DNA of 64,000 nucleotides from PKWO01 sp036561005 (GTDB taxonomy: Bacteria > Pseudomonadota > Gammaproteobacteria > Burkholderiales > Burkholderiaceae_D): the NCBI GenBank assembly GCA_036561005.1, contig DATBQE010000180.1, positions 18,064 through 82,063 on the forward strand, in the 5' to 3' direction. This document shows positions 26,659-35,377 of this stretch, piece by piece. The notes under the pieces are model-generated. The model did not search any database. It had not been told where the DNA came from and was given only the letters and a program-made list of their open reading frames with translations. The first letter of the stretch is position 1. Each line of letters begins with the position of its first letter. The translations under genes and the position numbers were made by a program.

Positions 26659-27795
26659 CTATGGCTGGATCGGTTTGTGCGCCGATTGCTTGCCCTTGAT
26701 TTCGCTTGTGACTCTGCCGATTGCCGCCAGGCGGCGCTGCGTCATGGGGTGCAGCGCGAAATACGATACGGCTTCGGCCTGCGCATTTTGCGGTGTCAGC
26801 CCTTGCCAGAATTTGCCGAAATTCTCTATCGGATAGTTGGCGCGTGCCAGCATGTACAGGCCGCGCTTGTCTGCGGCGAGATCGAATTCTTCACCGGGGG
26901 CCTTAAGCGCCACAAGCTTGTCTTCGCTCGGATGCACGCGCAGCAGATTGTCGATATCTTCGGCCAGCGCCGCGTTGGTGTGCAGTTTCGTCGGATGTCC
27001 CAAGGCGTTGCGCGCCATTTCAACGGCGATGACGTTGGCCAGCTCGTCGTCGCTCTTCAAGGCCCGCATCATGCCGCGCGTGAGCAAGATGCGATGCCCG
27101 TCGGCCAGGGCGTTGACGCTGTCGGTGTTGCCCAATTCCATACTGAATGCACAGACATGGGTCAACGGCACTTTCAAAGCAATGTCCTGGCCGCCGCGAT
27201 TGATGGTCAGATCGATGGAAGTTTTTTCCGATAGCAGGGAAACGAGCACCGCGCGCGCCTGCGTCTCGGCACTTTGGCCTTGCGGCAGCGGTATGTCGCC
27301 GATGGCGACAAGCTTGTCGCCGTTCCGTATGCCTGCGCCGGCTGCGCCGCTGCCGGGCATGACACCCATGATCTGCAATTGGTCGCCCAAACCCAGCACA
27401 TGCTGCGCGCTTTCGACGAATTCGCCGGAGTAGGAATATTTATTTTTTGCCGTGAAACCGAGCAGGAAGGCGCGTCGCTGGCACAGATTGAGGTTATTGA
27501 GCAGCAACGGCGCGGCCACTCGATACAAGCGGTCCTGCATCCCGACCAGATCCTGGAATGCTGCATGCTGTCTGGCCAGTTCGGCCGAGTTGTCCGGTGC
27601 AACCACAACCGGCGCGACAGGCTTCTTTTCCACGACAACCGGTTTAGGGGGTGGTGGCGTCTGGCAAGCGGCAAGGAAAGCCATGCCGAGAAGCAATATT
27701 GCTCTTGCTGCGCGAGTACGAAAATTGGGACGAGTCTTGGGAAGATTCTTGCTTGAACGGGATGGCAGGGTGCGGAGCAAAATTGGATTGGTCAT
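26659..27795 (-). CDS. M48-like lipoprotein with PDZ domain, active site degenerate
   Basis: A 378-residue protein. A basic N-terminus and hydrophobic stretch end at a lipobox (LAAC, Cys about residue 44), followed by a Pro/Val/Lys linker. Residues about 130-210 look like a PDZ domain (MGVMPGSGAAGAGIRNGDKLVAIGD). The C-terminal part aligns with M48 metallopeptidases (ILLTRGMMRAL, DDELANVIAVEMARNALGHP, LAADKRGLYMLARANY). The zinc site HExxH reads VEMAR (about 258-262) and the third ligand Glu reads Asp, so it is probably not a zinc protease. It is convergent with cysB and last in the dut-coaBC-lspA direction. Confidence 0.85.
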   Translation of the reverse strand: MTNPILLRTLPSRSSKNLPKTRPNFRTRAARAILLLGMAFLAACQTPPPPKPVVVEKKPVAPVVVAPDNSAELARQHAAFQDLVGMQDRLYRVAAPLLLNNLNLCQRRAFLLGFTAKNKYSYSGEFVESAQHVLGLGDQLQIMGVMPGSGAAGAGIRNGDKLVAIGDIPLPQGQSAETQARAVLVSLLSEKTSIDLTINRGGQDIALKVPLTHVCAFSMELGNTDSVNALADGHRILLTRGMMRALKSDDELANVIAVEMARNALGHPTKLHTNAALAEDIDNLLRVHPSEDKLVALKAPGEEFDLAADKRGLYMLARANYPIENFGKFWQGLTPQNAQAEAVSYFALHPMTQRRLAAIGRVTSEIKGKQSAHKPIQP

Positions 27796-27875
27796 AGAGA
27801 GTATTTTTTATATTGCATGTTTTTATTGCCAATGAATGGTGTCAATGCCGGGCGCCGCAAATATACCTGTCGACC

Positions 27876-28325
27876 TTAGTGCTTGCCCGTGCTGCCGAAA
27901 CCCGCTGCGCCGCGCGCGCTCGAATCGAAGTCGTCGACGATATTGAAACCAACTTGCAGCACCGGCACGATTACCAGCTGCGCCAGTCTGTCCATGGGAT
28001 TCAAGACGAACTCGTCATGGCCGCGGTTCCAGGTCGATATCATCAGTTGGCCCTGGTAATCAGAGTCGATCAGCCCCACCAAGTTCCCCAGCACGATGCC
28101 ATGTTTATGGCCGAGGCCGCTACGCGGCAGGATCATGGCGGCATAACCGGGATCGCCGATATGAATGGCGATGCCGGTCGGAATCAAATGGGTCTCGCCC
28201 GGCTGGATGGCCAGCGGTTCAGACAGGCAGGCGCGCAGGTCGAGACCGGCGCTGCCTGCAGTGGCATAAGCCGGCAGCAGGTCCTTCATGCGCGGGTCGA
28301 TAATTTTCAGGTCGATCGTCTTCAT
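27876..28325 (-). CDS. dut: dUTP diphosphatase
   Basis: A 149-residue protein with the five trimeric dUTPase motifs: AGSAGLDLRA, ILPRSGLGHKHG, GLIDSDYQG, MDRLAQLVIVPV and the C-terminal GAAGFGSTG arm. It hydrolyses dUTP to dUMP and pyrophosphate, keeping uracil out of DNA and feeding dTMP synthesis. It is co-oriented with coaBC upstream, a coaBC-dut pairing that is common in proteobacteria, here separated by a YidD-like gene. Confidence 0.97.
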   Translation of the reverse strand: MKTIDLKIIDPRMKDLLPAYATAGSAGLDLRACLSEPLAIQPGETHLIPTGIAIHIGDPGYAAMILPRSGLGHKHGIVLGNLVGLIDSDYQGQLMISTWNRGHDEFVLNPMDRLAQLVIVPVLQVGFNIVDDFDSSARGAAGFGSTGKH

Positions 28326-28486
28326 TTGTATCCTGTAATTGATATTTCAGGTGTTCGATGACGCTTGGGACTCAGTGGCGCTCCCCAAATGGACATGCGG
28401 TCGTTACCTGGGCCGTCCGTCTGCGTCGCGTACAACCGCACCGTCTCCGTTGCGACACCAGGTTCTACTCATTTTCAAACCGGTTC

Positions 28487-28885
28487 TTAATCGCAAGAGC
28501 CGAATTCGCATTCGCCGCATTCGAGCGCCTCGCATTCTCCGATTTCTCCGCAGGTGAACGTATCGCCACTGTCGCAATCGCTCCAATCTGCGCCGGAGCA
28601 GCCCGATTGACTGTTGCGTTTTCCGTCTTCTGCAGCCTTGTTTCGCCGACGTTTTTCTTCCTCGGATTGCCGCTGCAGCGTGGTGACGGCCGCCCTGCAG
28701 GCATCAAATTGCAGCGGCATCAATCGCAGGAATGCCAACACGCCGCGATCACGCATGATGTCCAGGCCGACCGATGAACACGTGCCGCTGCCATGCAGCA
28801 CGCCATAGGCGCAACGATATCCTTTGCGCGGAGACAGGTAGCGCTGGTAGCCCCTGATCAGACCGACACCGACATAACGCAGCAT
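28487..28885 (-). CDS. YidD-like membrane insertion factor with Cys-rich tail
   Basis: A 132-residue protein. The N-terminal 65 residues resemble YidD (LIRGYQRYLSPRKGYRCAYG, then GTCSSVGLDIMRDRG and FDACR), keeping the paired cysteines of that family. YidD is a small membrane-associated factor that helps YidC insert inner-membrane proteins. A charged helix follows, and the last 40 residues are acidic and cysteine-rich (CSGADWSDC, GEIGECEALECGECEF, about eight Cys), which ordinary YidD lacks. It sits 22 bp after coaBC. The tail might bind metal; that is inference. Confidence 0.72.
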   Translation of the reverse strand: MLRYVGVGLIRGYQRYLSPRKGYRCAYGVLHGSGTCSSVGLDIMRDRGVLAFLRLMPLQFDACRAAVTTLQRQSEEEKRRRNKAAEDGKRNSQSGCSGADWSDCDSGDTFTCGEIGECEALECGECEFGSCD

Positions 28886-28906
28886 GAGCAGGCGCTACGA
28901 AACCGA

Positions 28907-30100
28907 TCAGCCCAGCCGCCGGGCAATTTCCGCAATCAACTGGCGCGCCAGCTTTTGCTTGTCGGCCTTGGGCAGGTGAGTGTGGCCGTTATCGTCGAAC
29001 AGCATCAATTCGTTCTGGTCCTTGCCGAAGGTGTTGTGTCCGATGTTGCCGACCAGGAGCGGAATGCCTTTCTTCTTGCGTTTCTCCTCGCCGTAACGCA
29101 TCAGTTGTTCAGACTCGGCGGCAAAGCCGACGCAATAGGGCTTGTTCGGCAAGGCGGCGACTTCGGCGAGGATGTCCGGGTTCAATTCAAATTGCAACGG
29201 CGGGAAGGTGCCGTACTCGTCCTTTTTCCATTTTTGCTCGCTGATGCTGGCGACACGCCAATCGGCCACCGCCGCCACCGCCACAAACACTTCCTGCCCG
29301 GCGATATGTGCCATGACAACGCCGTGCATTTGCTCGGCAGTCTGCACATTGATGCGATGCACGCCCTGCGGCACGGGCAAGGCTGTCGGTCCCGAAATCA
29401 GTGTAACTTCCGCCCCGGCTTCGCGCGCCGCACGGGCGATGGCATAACCCATCTTGCCGGACGACAGGTTGGTAATACCGCGCACCGGGTCGATCGGCTC
29501 GAACGTCGGCCCGGCTGTCACCAGCACGCGCTTGCCCGTCATGATCTTGGGCTGGAATGCCGCCACCACATCTTCGAGCAATTGTTCCGATTCGAGCATC
29601 CGCCCCATACCGGTTTCACCACAGGCTTGTTCGCCGGCTTCGGGACCGAGCACGGCGATGCCGTCTTCCTTCAATTGCTTGACGTTACGCTGCGTCGCGG
29701 GGTTTTGCCACATTTCGACGTTCATCGCCGGGGCAATCATCATGGGCAGCCTGGCCGGGCGCGCCAGGCACAAGGTCGAGAGCAGGTCGTTGCAGATACC
29801 GTTGGCCAGCTTGGCGATGAAGTCAGCCGAACCCGGTGCGATTAGAATCGCATCGACGTCACGCGTCAGGTCGATATGCGGCATGTTGTTGTCGATGCGT
29901 GCATCCCACTGGTCACTGTAGACCGGGTGGCCCGTCAGCGCCTGCATTGTCACAGGTGTGATGAATTGCATGGCGGCCTGGGTCATGACCACTTGCACGG
30001 AGGCACCCGACTTGGTCAAGCCGCGCGCGAGTTCGGCCGCCTTGTAGCAGGCGACGCCACCGGTCAGCCCGAGGATGATGCGTTTGCCAGCCAATTCCAT
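28907..30100 (-). CDS. coaBC: Bifunctional phosphopantothenoylcysteine decarboxylase/synthetase
   Basis: A 397-residue two-domain enzyme. The N-terminal CoaC flavoprotein part has GGVACYKAAELARGL, DAILIAPGSADFIAKLANG, PAMNVEMW and the flexible flap with the catalytic Cys (AGEQACGETGMGRM, about residue 155). The C-terminal CoaB part starts at KRVLVTAGPTFEPIDPVRGITNLSSGKMGYAIA. Together they make 4'-phosphopantetheine from phosphopantothenate and cysteine in CoA synthesis. The length is normal. Confidence 0.97.
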   Translation of the reverse strand: MELAGKRIILGLTGGVACYKAAELARGLTKSGASVQVVMTQAAMQFITPVTMQALTGHPVYSDQWDARIDNNMPHIDLTRDVDAILIAPGSADFIAKLANGICNDLLSTLCLARPARLPMMIAPAMNVEMWQNPATQRNVKQLKEDGIAVLGPEAGEQACGETGMGRMLESEQLLEDVVAAFQPKIMTGKRVLVTAGPTFEPIDPVRGITNLSSGKMGYAIARAAREAGAEVTLISGPTALPVPQGVHRINVQTAEQMHGVVMAHIAGQEVFVAVAAVADWRVASISEQKWKKDEYGTFPPLQFELNPDILAEVAALPNKPYCVGFAAESEQLMRYGEEKRKKKGIPLLVGNIGHNTFGKDQNELMLFDDNGHTHLPKADKQKLARQLIAEIARRLG

Positions 30101-30146
30101 GGTCGCTCCCGAATTGCCAAATTGAGCCGGTAGTTTATAACAAGTG

Positions 30147-30656
30147 TTACTTGTTAACGCGTCTCAACTCGTCGAGTACGAAAAGAATCGCGCCGAGCGT
30201 GATGGCGCTGTCGGCCAGATTGAAGGCCGGGAAACTCCAGCTGTTCAGGTGAAACAGAAGGAAATCGACCACCTTGCCGTAGACGACGCGGTCGATCAGG
30301 TTACCGATTGCGCCGCCGAGAATTAGTGCCAGCGACCAGCAATACAGGGTTTTGCTGCCGTTACGCTTGAATTGGTAGAGGATGAACAGCGATGCGGCAA
30401 CCGCCAGCCCGATCAGCAGGTAGCGCTGCCAGCCCGATTCGCCGGCCAGGAAGCTGAAGGCCGCTCCCTTGTTGTAGAGCAGAGTCAGGTCGAAGAACGA
30501 AGTCAGGCGCAGTTGTTCGCCTTCGTGGAACAGCCTGGTGATGGTGATTTTGGCTACCTGATCGAGCAGGATGATGATGAAGGACAGGCCCAGCCAGGGG
30601 AGCATGGGGCTGGTGGATTTGGATTGGGTGGGGATGCGGGTGGGTTTGGTTGCCAT
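30147..30656 (-). CDS. lspA: Lipoprotein signal peptidase II
   Basis: A 169-residue inner-membrane protein from the ATG at 30656; an ATG 54 bp further upstream gives an unusually long polar N-terminus. Four transmembrane helices are visible. Catalytic-region motifs are DQVAKI, YNKGAAFSFLA, GGAIGNLIDRVVYGKVVDFLLFH and FNLADSAITLG, including the two catalytic Asp. It cleaves prolipoprotein signal peptides. It is normally coupled to ileS, but a 440-bp repeat-filled gap separates them here. Confidence 0.95.
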   Translation of the reverse strand: MATKPTRIPTQSKSTSPMLPWLGLSFIIILLDQVAKITITRLFHEGEQLRLTSFFDLTLLYNKGAAFSFLAGESGWQRYLLIGLAVAASLFILYQFKRNGSKTLYCWSLALILGGAIGNLIDRVVYGKVVDFLLFHLNSWSFPAFNLADSAITLGAILFVLDELRRVNK

Positions 30657-30755
30657 GCTGGAGTATCTCTTGTTTTTCCTACGTTTAGCGAAGAGTGATT
30701 TTGTTGCCACTCCGTGGGGAGGGCTTTGCCGGTGGTAGACCGGCAGCTACTCCCT

Positions 30756-30779
30756 TTCTTTGCTTCGCCAAAGAAAGGA
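30756..30779. repeat. Hairpin in ileS-lspA gap
   Basis: CTTTCTTTG and CAAAGAAAG are perfect 9-bp arms around CTTCGC. A further partial copy (GAAGCAAAGAAAGG) follows directly. On either strand this can fold into a stable stem before lspA. Confidence 0.7.
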
Positions 30780-30824
30780 AGCAAAGAAAGGCGAGCCCGG
30801 GATGCCGCCCCCTTGCGGGGGTTC

Positions 30825-30918
30825 CCGCTGAAATGGTGCGACAAGCGGAAATGAGACAAACTCGCCTGCGGCTCAAACATGTCTCATTTCTTATCCGCTT
30901 GCCGCACCATTTCAGCGG
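30825..30918. repeat. Long inverted repeat in ileS-lspA gap
   Basis: The left arm (30825-30858, from CCGCTGAAATGGTGCG to AATGAGACA) pairs with the right arm (30880-30918) over about 33 bp, with one substitution and a 5-nt insertion in the right arm. The loop is about 21 bp. No coding sequence or transposase is attached. Confidence 0.8.
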
Positions 30919-30990
30919 CGACATCCAAGGGCAACTTCTCGCAGTGCGACGGCTGCCTGGTTTTGCCTGATGTCGGACTGCCGCAATGAA

Positions 30991-31016
30991 CCCCTCTCCC
31001 GCAGGCGGGAGAGGGG
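30991..31016. repeat. Perfect GC-rich hairpin near the ileS stop
   Basis: CCCCTCTCCCGC and GCGGGAGAGGGG are perfect 12-bp arms with only AG between them. This form recurs in many proteobacterial intergenic regions as a REP-like element. It lies 80 bp after the ileS stop and may contribute to termination or mRNA stability. Confidence 0.75.
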
Positions 31017-31095
31017 GAGCGGTGAGGGTGCTCGCAAAGACAGACTGGCTTGCAAGGTCCCCAGTTCCTGTTCGGTCTTTGGAAGAGGGAGAAGA

Positions 31096-34074
31096 CTACG
31101 CTAATTTTCTTGCTTCGCCTTTTCCGAACTGGTTGCTTACGCAGCGTCCGCAGATGCCTGGATGCGTCGCATCTGCACCAACGTCGGCGCGGTAGTGCCA
31201 GCAGCGTTCGCATTTTTCGTGAATCGACGCACGAACGAATGCTCCAAATTTCACCGCTTCGCCGAAAATCTCTTCCGCTTTAAGTTGAGCAAATTCCCGC
31301 TGGTATGCAATTTCCTCCACTGTCTTATTGAGGGCATTGTATTGGCCCAGCACTGCGTCATCGTCCATATTGAACAAATCGCATCTCGACACGATAGGTA
31401 CAAATTTCAAGTCCTCGCCAAGACTTCTCAACACATCGTACGCACGGCCACTGGCATAGATGTCGATTTCCGCTTGCAATGGTGAGCCAATTTCTGCTTT
31501 TTCGCGCTTGTCTTCCAGCATTTTCATCAAAATGTTGCCGCGCACTTTTCGGATCAGTTCCCATTTTTCCATCAATGCCGCACTATCTTCGGACTGCGGC
31601 AAGGCATAGAAAGTCTGCGTGAAAATAGTTTCACTGCTGGCAGCATAGGCTTCCTTGCTCGCAAACACGGCCCAGGCTTCTTCCGCCGTGAACGAAAGGA
31701 TCGGGGCCATGACGCGCAACAGTGCTTGCGTGATATGCCAGATCGCAGTTTGTGCCGAGCGCCTTGCCTGTGACGTGGTACCGCAGGTATATAGGCGGTC
31801 CTTGAGGATGTCCAGATAAAAGCCGCCCAAGTCTTCCGAGCAGTACATCTGCAGCTTGGCGACGACCGGGTGGTATTCGAATACCTGGTAATGCGCGAGG
31901 ATCTCTTCCTGCAAACCGGCCATGCGGGCGACGGCATAGCGGTCGATCTCGCTCATGTCTTTTAACGCGACGAGATCCTTGGCCGGGTCGAAGTCGGAGG
32001 TGTTGGCCAACAGGAAGCGCAGTGTGTTGCGGATGCGGCGGTAGCTTTCCGTCACGCGTTTCAGGATCTCTTCCGAGATCGACAATTCTCCCGAGTAGTC
32101 GGTTGCAGCGACCCACAGGCGCAGGATTTCCGCGCCGAGCGAGTCGGAGATTTTTTGCGGCGCGACGGTGTTGCCGACCGACTTCGACATTTTCTTGCCT
32201 TCGCCATCGACCACGAAACCATGCGTGAGCAGGGCCTTGTAGGGTGCGCAGCCATTCAACATCGACGAAGTCAGGAGCGACGAATGGAACCAGCCGCGAT
32301 GCTGGTCCGAACCTTCGAGGTACAGGTCAGCCGGGAAGTGCGATTGCGCGGCGTGCGATCCGCGCAATACGGTTTGATGCGTGGAACCGGAATCGAACCA
32401 GACGTCGAGCGTATCCTTGTTCTTGACGTAGTGGTCGGCGTCGTCGCCGAGCAGTTCGCGCGCGTCGAGCGACTGCCAGGCTTCGATGCCGTGCTGTTGC
32501 ACGCGCTGCGCAACCTGCTCAAGCAATTCAGCTGTGCGCGGATGCAGTTCGCCGGTTTCCTTGTGGATGAAAAATGCCATCGGCACGCCCCATTGGCGTT
32601 GGCGCGACAGCGTCCAGTCAGGGCGGTTGGCGATCATGCCGTGCAGGCGCGCCTTGCCCCAGGACGGGAAGAAGGCGGTTTCGTCGATGCTGCGCAATGC
32701 CGTTTCGCGCAGGGTCGTGGCGCCGTCCGTCGGCTTGACGTCCATGCCGGCAAACCATTGCGAGGTAGCGCGGTAGATAATCGGCGTCTTGTGGCGCCAG
32801 CAGTGCATGTAGCTATGGTCGAACATGACGAGCTTGAACAGCGAGCCGACTTCTTCGAGCTTGGCGCAGATCGGTTTCGATGCTTCCCAGATCGTCATGC
32901 CGGCGAAGAAAGGCAACCATGAAGCGTACTTGCCGTCGCCCATCACGGGCTTGAGGATGTCGTCGTCCTTCATGCCGTGCGCCTTGCACGAGATGAAGTC
33001 GTCCAGGCCGTAGGCGGGCGAGGAGTGGACGATGCCGGTACCGGTGTCGAGCGTGACGTAGTCGCCGAGATAAACGGGCGACAGACGGTCGTAGCCAGGG
33101 TCGGCTGATGACAAAGGATGCTTGAAATTGATCAGCGACAGGGATTCGCCCTTGCAGGTGGCGATGACATGGCCTTCAAGGCCGTAGCGCTTGAGGCAGT
33201 CTTCGACCAGGTCCTTGGCCAGTAACAGCAACAGCGGTTCGCCGTTGCGCTCCGTTTGCACCAAAGCGTAATCGAATTCGGGATGGACGTTCAACGCCTG
33301 GTTGGCCGGGATGGTCCAGGGCGTGGTGGTCCAGATGACGCAATAGCCCTTGTCGGTCGGCAGCTTGGCCAAGCCGAAGGCGGCGGCCAGCTTGTCCGGT
33401 TCCGCAAAAGGAAAGCCGACGTCGATGGCCGGGTCGCGCTTGTCCTGGTATTCGACTTCGGCTTCGGCCAGCGCCGATTCGCAATTGAAGCACCAGTTGA
33501 CCGGCTTCAGGCCGCGATACACGTAGCCCTTTTCCAGCAACTTGCCGAGCACGCGGATTTCATCGGCTTCGTTGCCGAAGGCCATGGTCATGTAGGGATT
33601 GTCCCATTCGCCGAGCACGCCAAGGCGGATGAAGTCTTTCTTTTGCCGCTCGATCTGCTCGGTGGCGTAGGCGCGCGAGCGCGTCAATACGTCAGCCGTC
33701 GGCAAACTCTTGCCGTACAGTTTTTCCATCTGGATTTCGATCGGCATGCCGTGGCAATCCCAGCCCGGCACATACTGCGCGTCGAAGCCGGCTAGCTGGC
33801 GCGTCTTGACCACAATGTCCTTGAGGATTTTGTTGACTGCATGGCCGATGTGGATGTCGCCATTGGCATAGGGTGGGCCATCGTGCAGGATGAATTTCTT
33901 GCGTCCCTTCGAGGCTTCGCGGATCTTTTGATAGACCTTGCGTTCCTGCCATTGCTTGACCCATTGCGGTTCGCGCTTGGCCAGGTCGCCGCGCATCGGA
34001 AATGGCGTTTCGGTCATGTTGACCTGATGCTTGCTGCTTGCCTTGTCGGCTGGTTTGTTCGGCTTGTCGGACAT
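31096..34074 (-). CDS. ileS: Isoleucyl-tRNA synthetase
   Basis: A 992-residue class I aminoacyl-tRNA synthetase, longer than the E. coli enzyme but usual for this order. The HIGH motif is in PPYANGDIHIGHAVNKIL (about residue 70), the KMSKS motif in GEGKKMSKSVGN (about 630), and the C-terminal zinc finger uses CERCW and CGRCV (about 950-980). The CP1 editing domain lies between. It charges tRNA-Ile in the cytoplasm. It follows ribF and precedes lspA, the classic order. Confidence 0.98.
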   Translation of the reverse strand: MSDKPNKPADKASSKHQVNMTETPFPMRGDLAKREPQWVKQWQERKVYQKIREASKGRKKFILHDGPPYANGDIHIGHAVNKILKDIVVKTRQLAGFDAQYVPGWDCHGMPIEIQMEKLYGKSLPTADVLTRSRAYATEQIERQKKDFIRLGVLGEWDNPYMTMAFGNEADEIRVLGKLLEKGYVYRGLKPVNWCFNCESALAEAEVEYQDKRDPAIDVGFPFAEPDKLAAAFGLAKLPTDKGYCVIWTTTPWTIPANQALNVHPEFDYALVQTERNGEPLLLLLAKDLVEDCLKRYGLEGHVIATCKGESLSLINFKHPLSSADPGYDRLSPVYLGDYVTLDTGTGIVHSSPAYGLDDFISCKAHGMKDDDILKPVMGDGKYASWLPFFAGMTIWEASKPICAKLEEVGSLFKLVMFDHSYMHCWRHKTPIIYRATSQWFAGMDVKPTDGATTLRETALRSIDETAFFPSWGKARLHGMIANRPDWTLSRQRQWGVPMAFFIHKETGELHPRTAELLEQVAQRVQQHGIEAWQSLDARELLGDDADHYVKNKDTLDVWFDSGSTHQTVLRGSHAAQSHFPADLYLEGSDQHRGWFHSSLLTSSMLNGCAPYKALLTHGFVVDGEGKKMSKSVGNTVAPQKISDSLGAEILRLWVAATDYSGELSISEEILKRVTESYRRIRNTLRFLLANTSDFDPAKDLVALKDMSEIDRYAVARMAGLQEEILAHYQVFEYHPVVAKLQMYCSEDLGGFYLDILKDRLYTCGTTSQARRSAQTAIWHITQALLRVMAPILSFTAEEAWAVFASKEAYAASSETIFTQTFYALPQSEDSAALMEKWELIRKVRGNILMKMLEDKREKAEIGSPLQAEIDIYASGRAYDVLRSLGEDLKFVPIVSRCDLFNMDDDAVLGQYNALNKTVEEIAYQREFAQLKAEEIFGEAVKFGAFVRASIHEKCERCWHYRADVGADATHPGICGRCVSNQFGKGEARKLA

Positions 34075-34129
34075 GGTTTTTCTTTAAGGTAATCGGTTGA
34101 CGGTCAATGCGGAACGCTTTGATTGACGG

Positions 34130-35107
34130 TCAAATTCGGTCGGTGGCGGAAACGGCCAAAGTTGCTTGTTCGAGAAAGAATTGCCGCGCATGCGCCACGT
34201 CGCGCGCAATGGCGGCGGTCAGCGTGGGCAGGTCGACGTATTTTTCTTCGTCGCGCAGTTTTTTCAGAAATTCCACCTTGATCAATTTTCCGTAGCAGTT
34301 GTCGTTGTAGTCAAATACATAGGTTTCAAGCAGCACGCGCCCGTCGTCTTCCACGGTCGGGCGCACGCCGATGCTGGCTACGCCTTGCAAAGGCTCGCCT
34401 GCCAGCCCGTGTAGCCGCACCACGAAGATACCTGACAGGGCAGGGCGGCGATGCGCAATGCGCAAATTCAGAGTCGGGAAGCCGATGCTGCGACCCAGCT
34501 TTTTCCCGTGTATGACATGGCCGGAGATCGTGTAGGCATGGCCGAGCAATTGTTCGGCGTGGGAAAAGTCGCCCTGGGCCAACGCCGCACGCACGGCAGA
34601 AGACGAAATGCGCGAGCCCGCATTTTCCACAGTAGGCAGGGCATGCACCTCGAAGCCGTATTTTTTGCCCGCCTCGATGAGCGTGGCCAGATTGCCGGCG
34701 CGTTTGGTGCCGAAGCAGAAATCCTCGCCGACCATCAGCCATTTCACATGCAGACCCTGCACCAGCACTTTCTCGATGAATTCCTGCGGCGACTGGCCCG
34801 AGAAATGCGCATTGAAGTGCTCGACGATCACGCGGTCGACACCGCCATCGGACAGCGATTGCAATTTGTCGCGCAAATTCGCAATGCGCGTCGGCGCCTT
34901 CGACGGGTCGCCGGCCATCTGCGCAAAGAACTCGCGCGGGTGCGGCTCGAACGTCATCACGGCCGCTTCCAGGCCCAAACCGGTCGCGGCTTCACGCACG
35001 CGCGCCAGCAGTGCCTTGTGGCCGCGGTGCACGCCGTCAAAATTGCCTATCGTCAGCGCACAGGGTGCGCGCGAGGCGGCATTAGGAAGCCCTCGAAACA
35101 CCTTCAT
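34130..35107 (-). CDS. ribF: Bifunctional riboflavin kinase/FAD synthetase
   Basis: A 325-residue enzyme. The N-terminal FAD synthetase domain has GNFDGVHRGHKALL (about residue 25), TFEPHPREFF and VGEDFCFGTKRAGN. ISSSAVRAAL leads into the C-terminal riboflavin kinase domain (GRSIGFPTLNL, GVRPTV). It converts riboflavin to FMN and FAD. The Shine-Dalgarno sequence GAAGG (8 nt before ATG on the minus strand) lies within the outer stem of the palindromic element at 35110-35230, so translation may be structure-dependent. Confidence 0.96.
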   Translation of the reverse strand: MKVFRGLPNAASRAPCALTIGNFDGVHRGHKALLARVREAATGLGLEAAVMTFEPHPREFFAQMAGDPSKAPTRIANLRDKLQSLSDGGVDRVIVEHFNAHFSGQSPQEFIEKVLVQGLHVKWLMVGEDFCFGTKRAGNLATLIEAGKKYGFEVHALPTVENAGSRISSSAVRAALAQGDFSHAEQLLGHAYTISGHVIHGKKLGRSIGFPTLNLRIAHRRPALSGIFVVRLHGLAGEPLQGVASIGVRPTVEDDGRVLLETYVFDYNDNCYGKLIKVEFLKKLRDEEKYVDLPTLTAAIARDVAHARQFFLEQATLAVSATDRI

Positions 35108-35109
35108 AG

Positions 35110-35230
35110 GGGCACCTTCAATAATCTACTACGCGACTCAAGCTCGGGCCTGCGATGCTCACCGTACAGTCGTACGGTTGCGCTTCTCGGCCCGAGCTTG
35201 AGCCGCTCGCTACGATTCTTGAAGGTGCCC
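35110..35230. repeat. Dispersed palindromic element, copy 1 (ribF leader)
   Basis: A 121-bp nested palindrome. The outer stem is GGGCACCTTCAA (35110-35121) with TTGAAGGTGCCC (35219-35230), the middle stem CTCAAGCTCGGGCC (35137-35150) with its complement at 35189-35202, and the apex ACCGTAC-AGTC-GTACGGT (35161-35178). The core is about 80 percent identical to a second copy at 51683-51806. It carries no open reading frame of its own. Confidence 0.88.
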
Positions 35231-35377
35231 ATCAACAAACCCCAATCGATCCAACACTTTGTTTGACCGCAATCCGGATTTGCCATTTGCTGCGATGTTG
35301 CAAAGGTGTCATGTCGGTTTTGAATGAAAACAGTCGCAAAACCTTCGATTATAGGGGATTCTCACCCCTCGTAGCCG

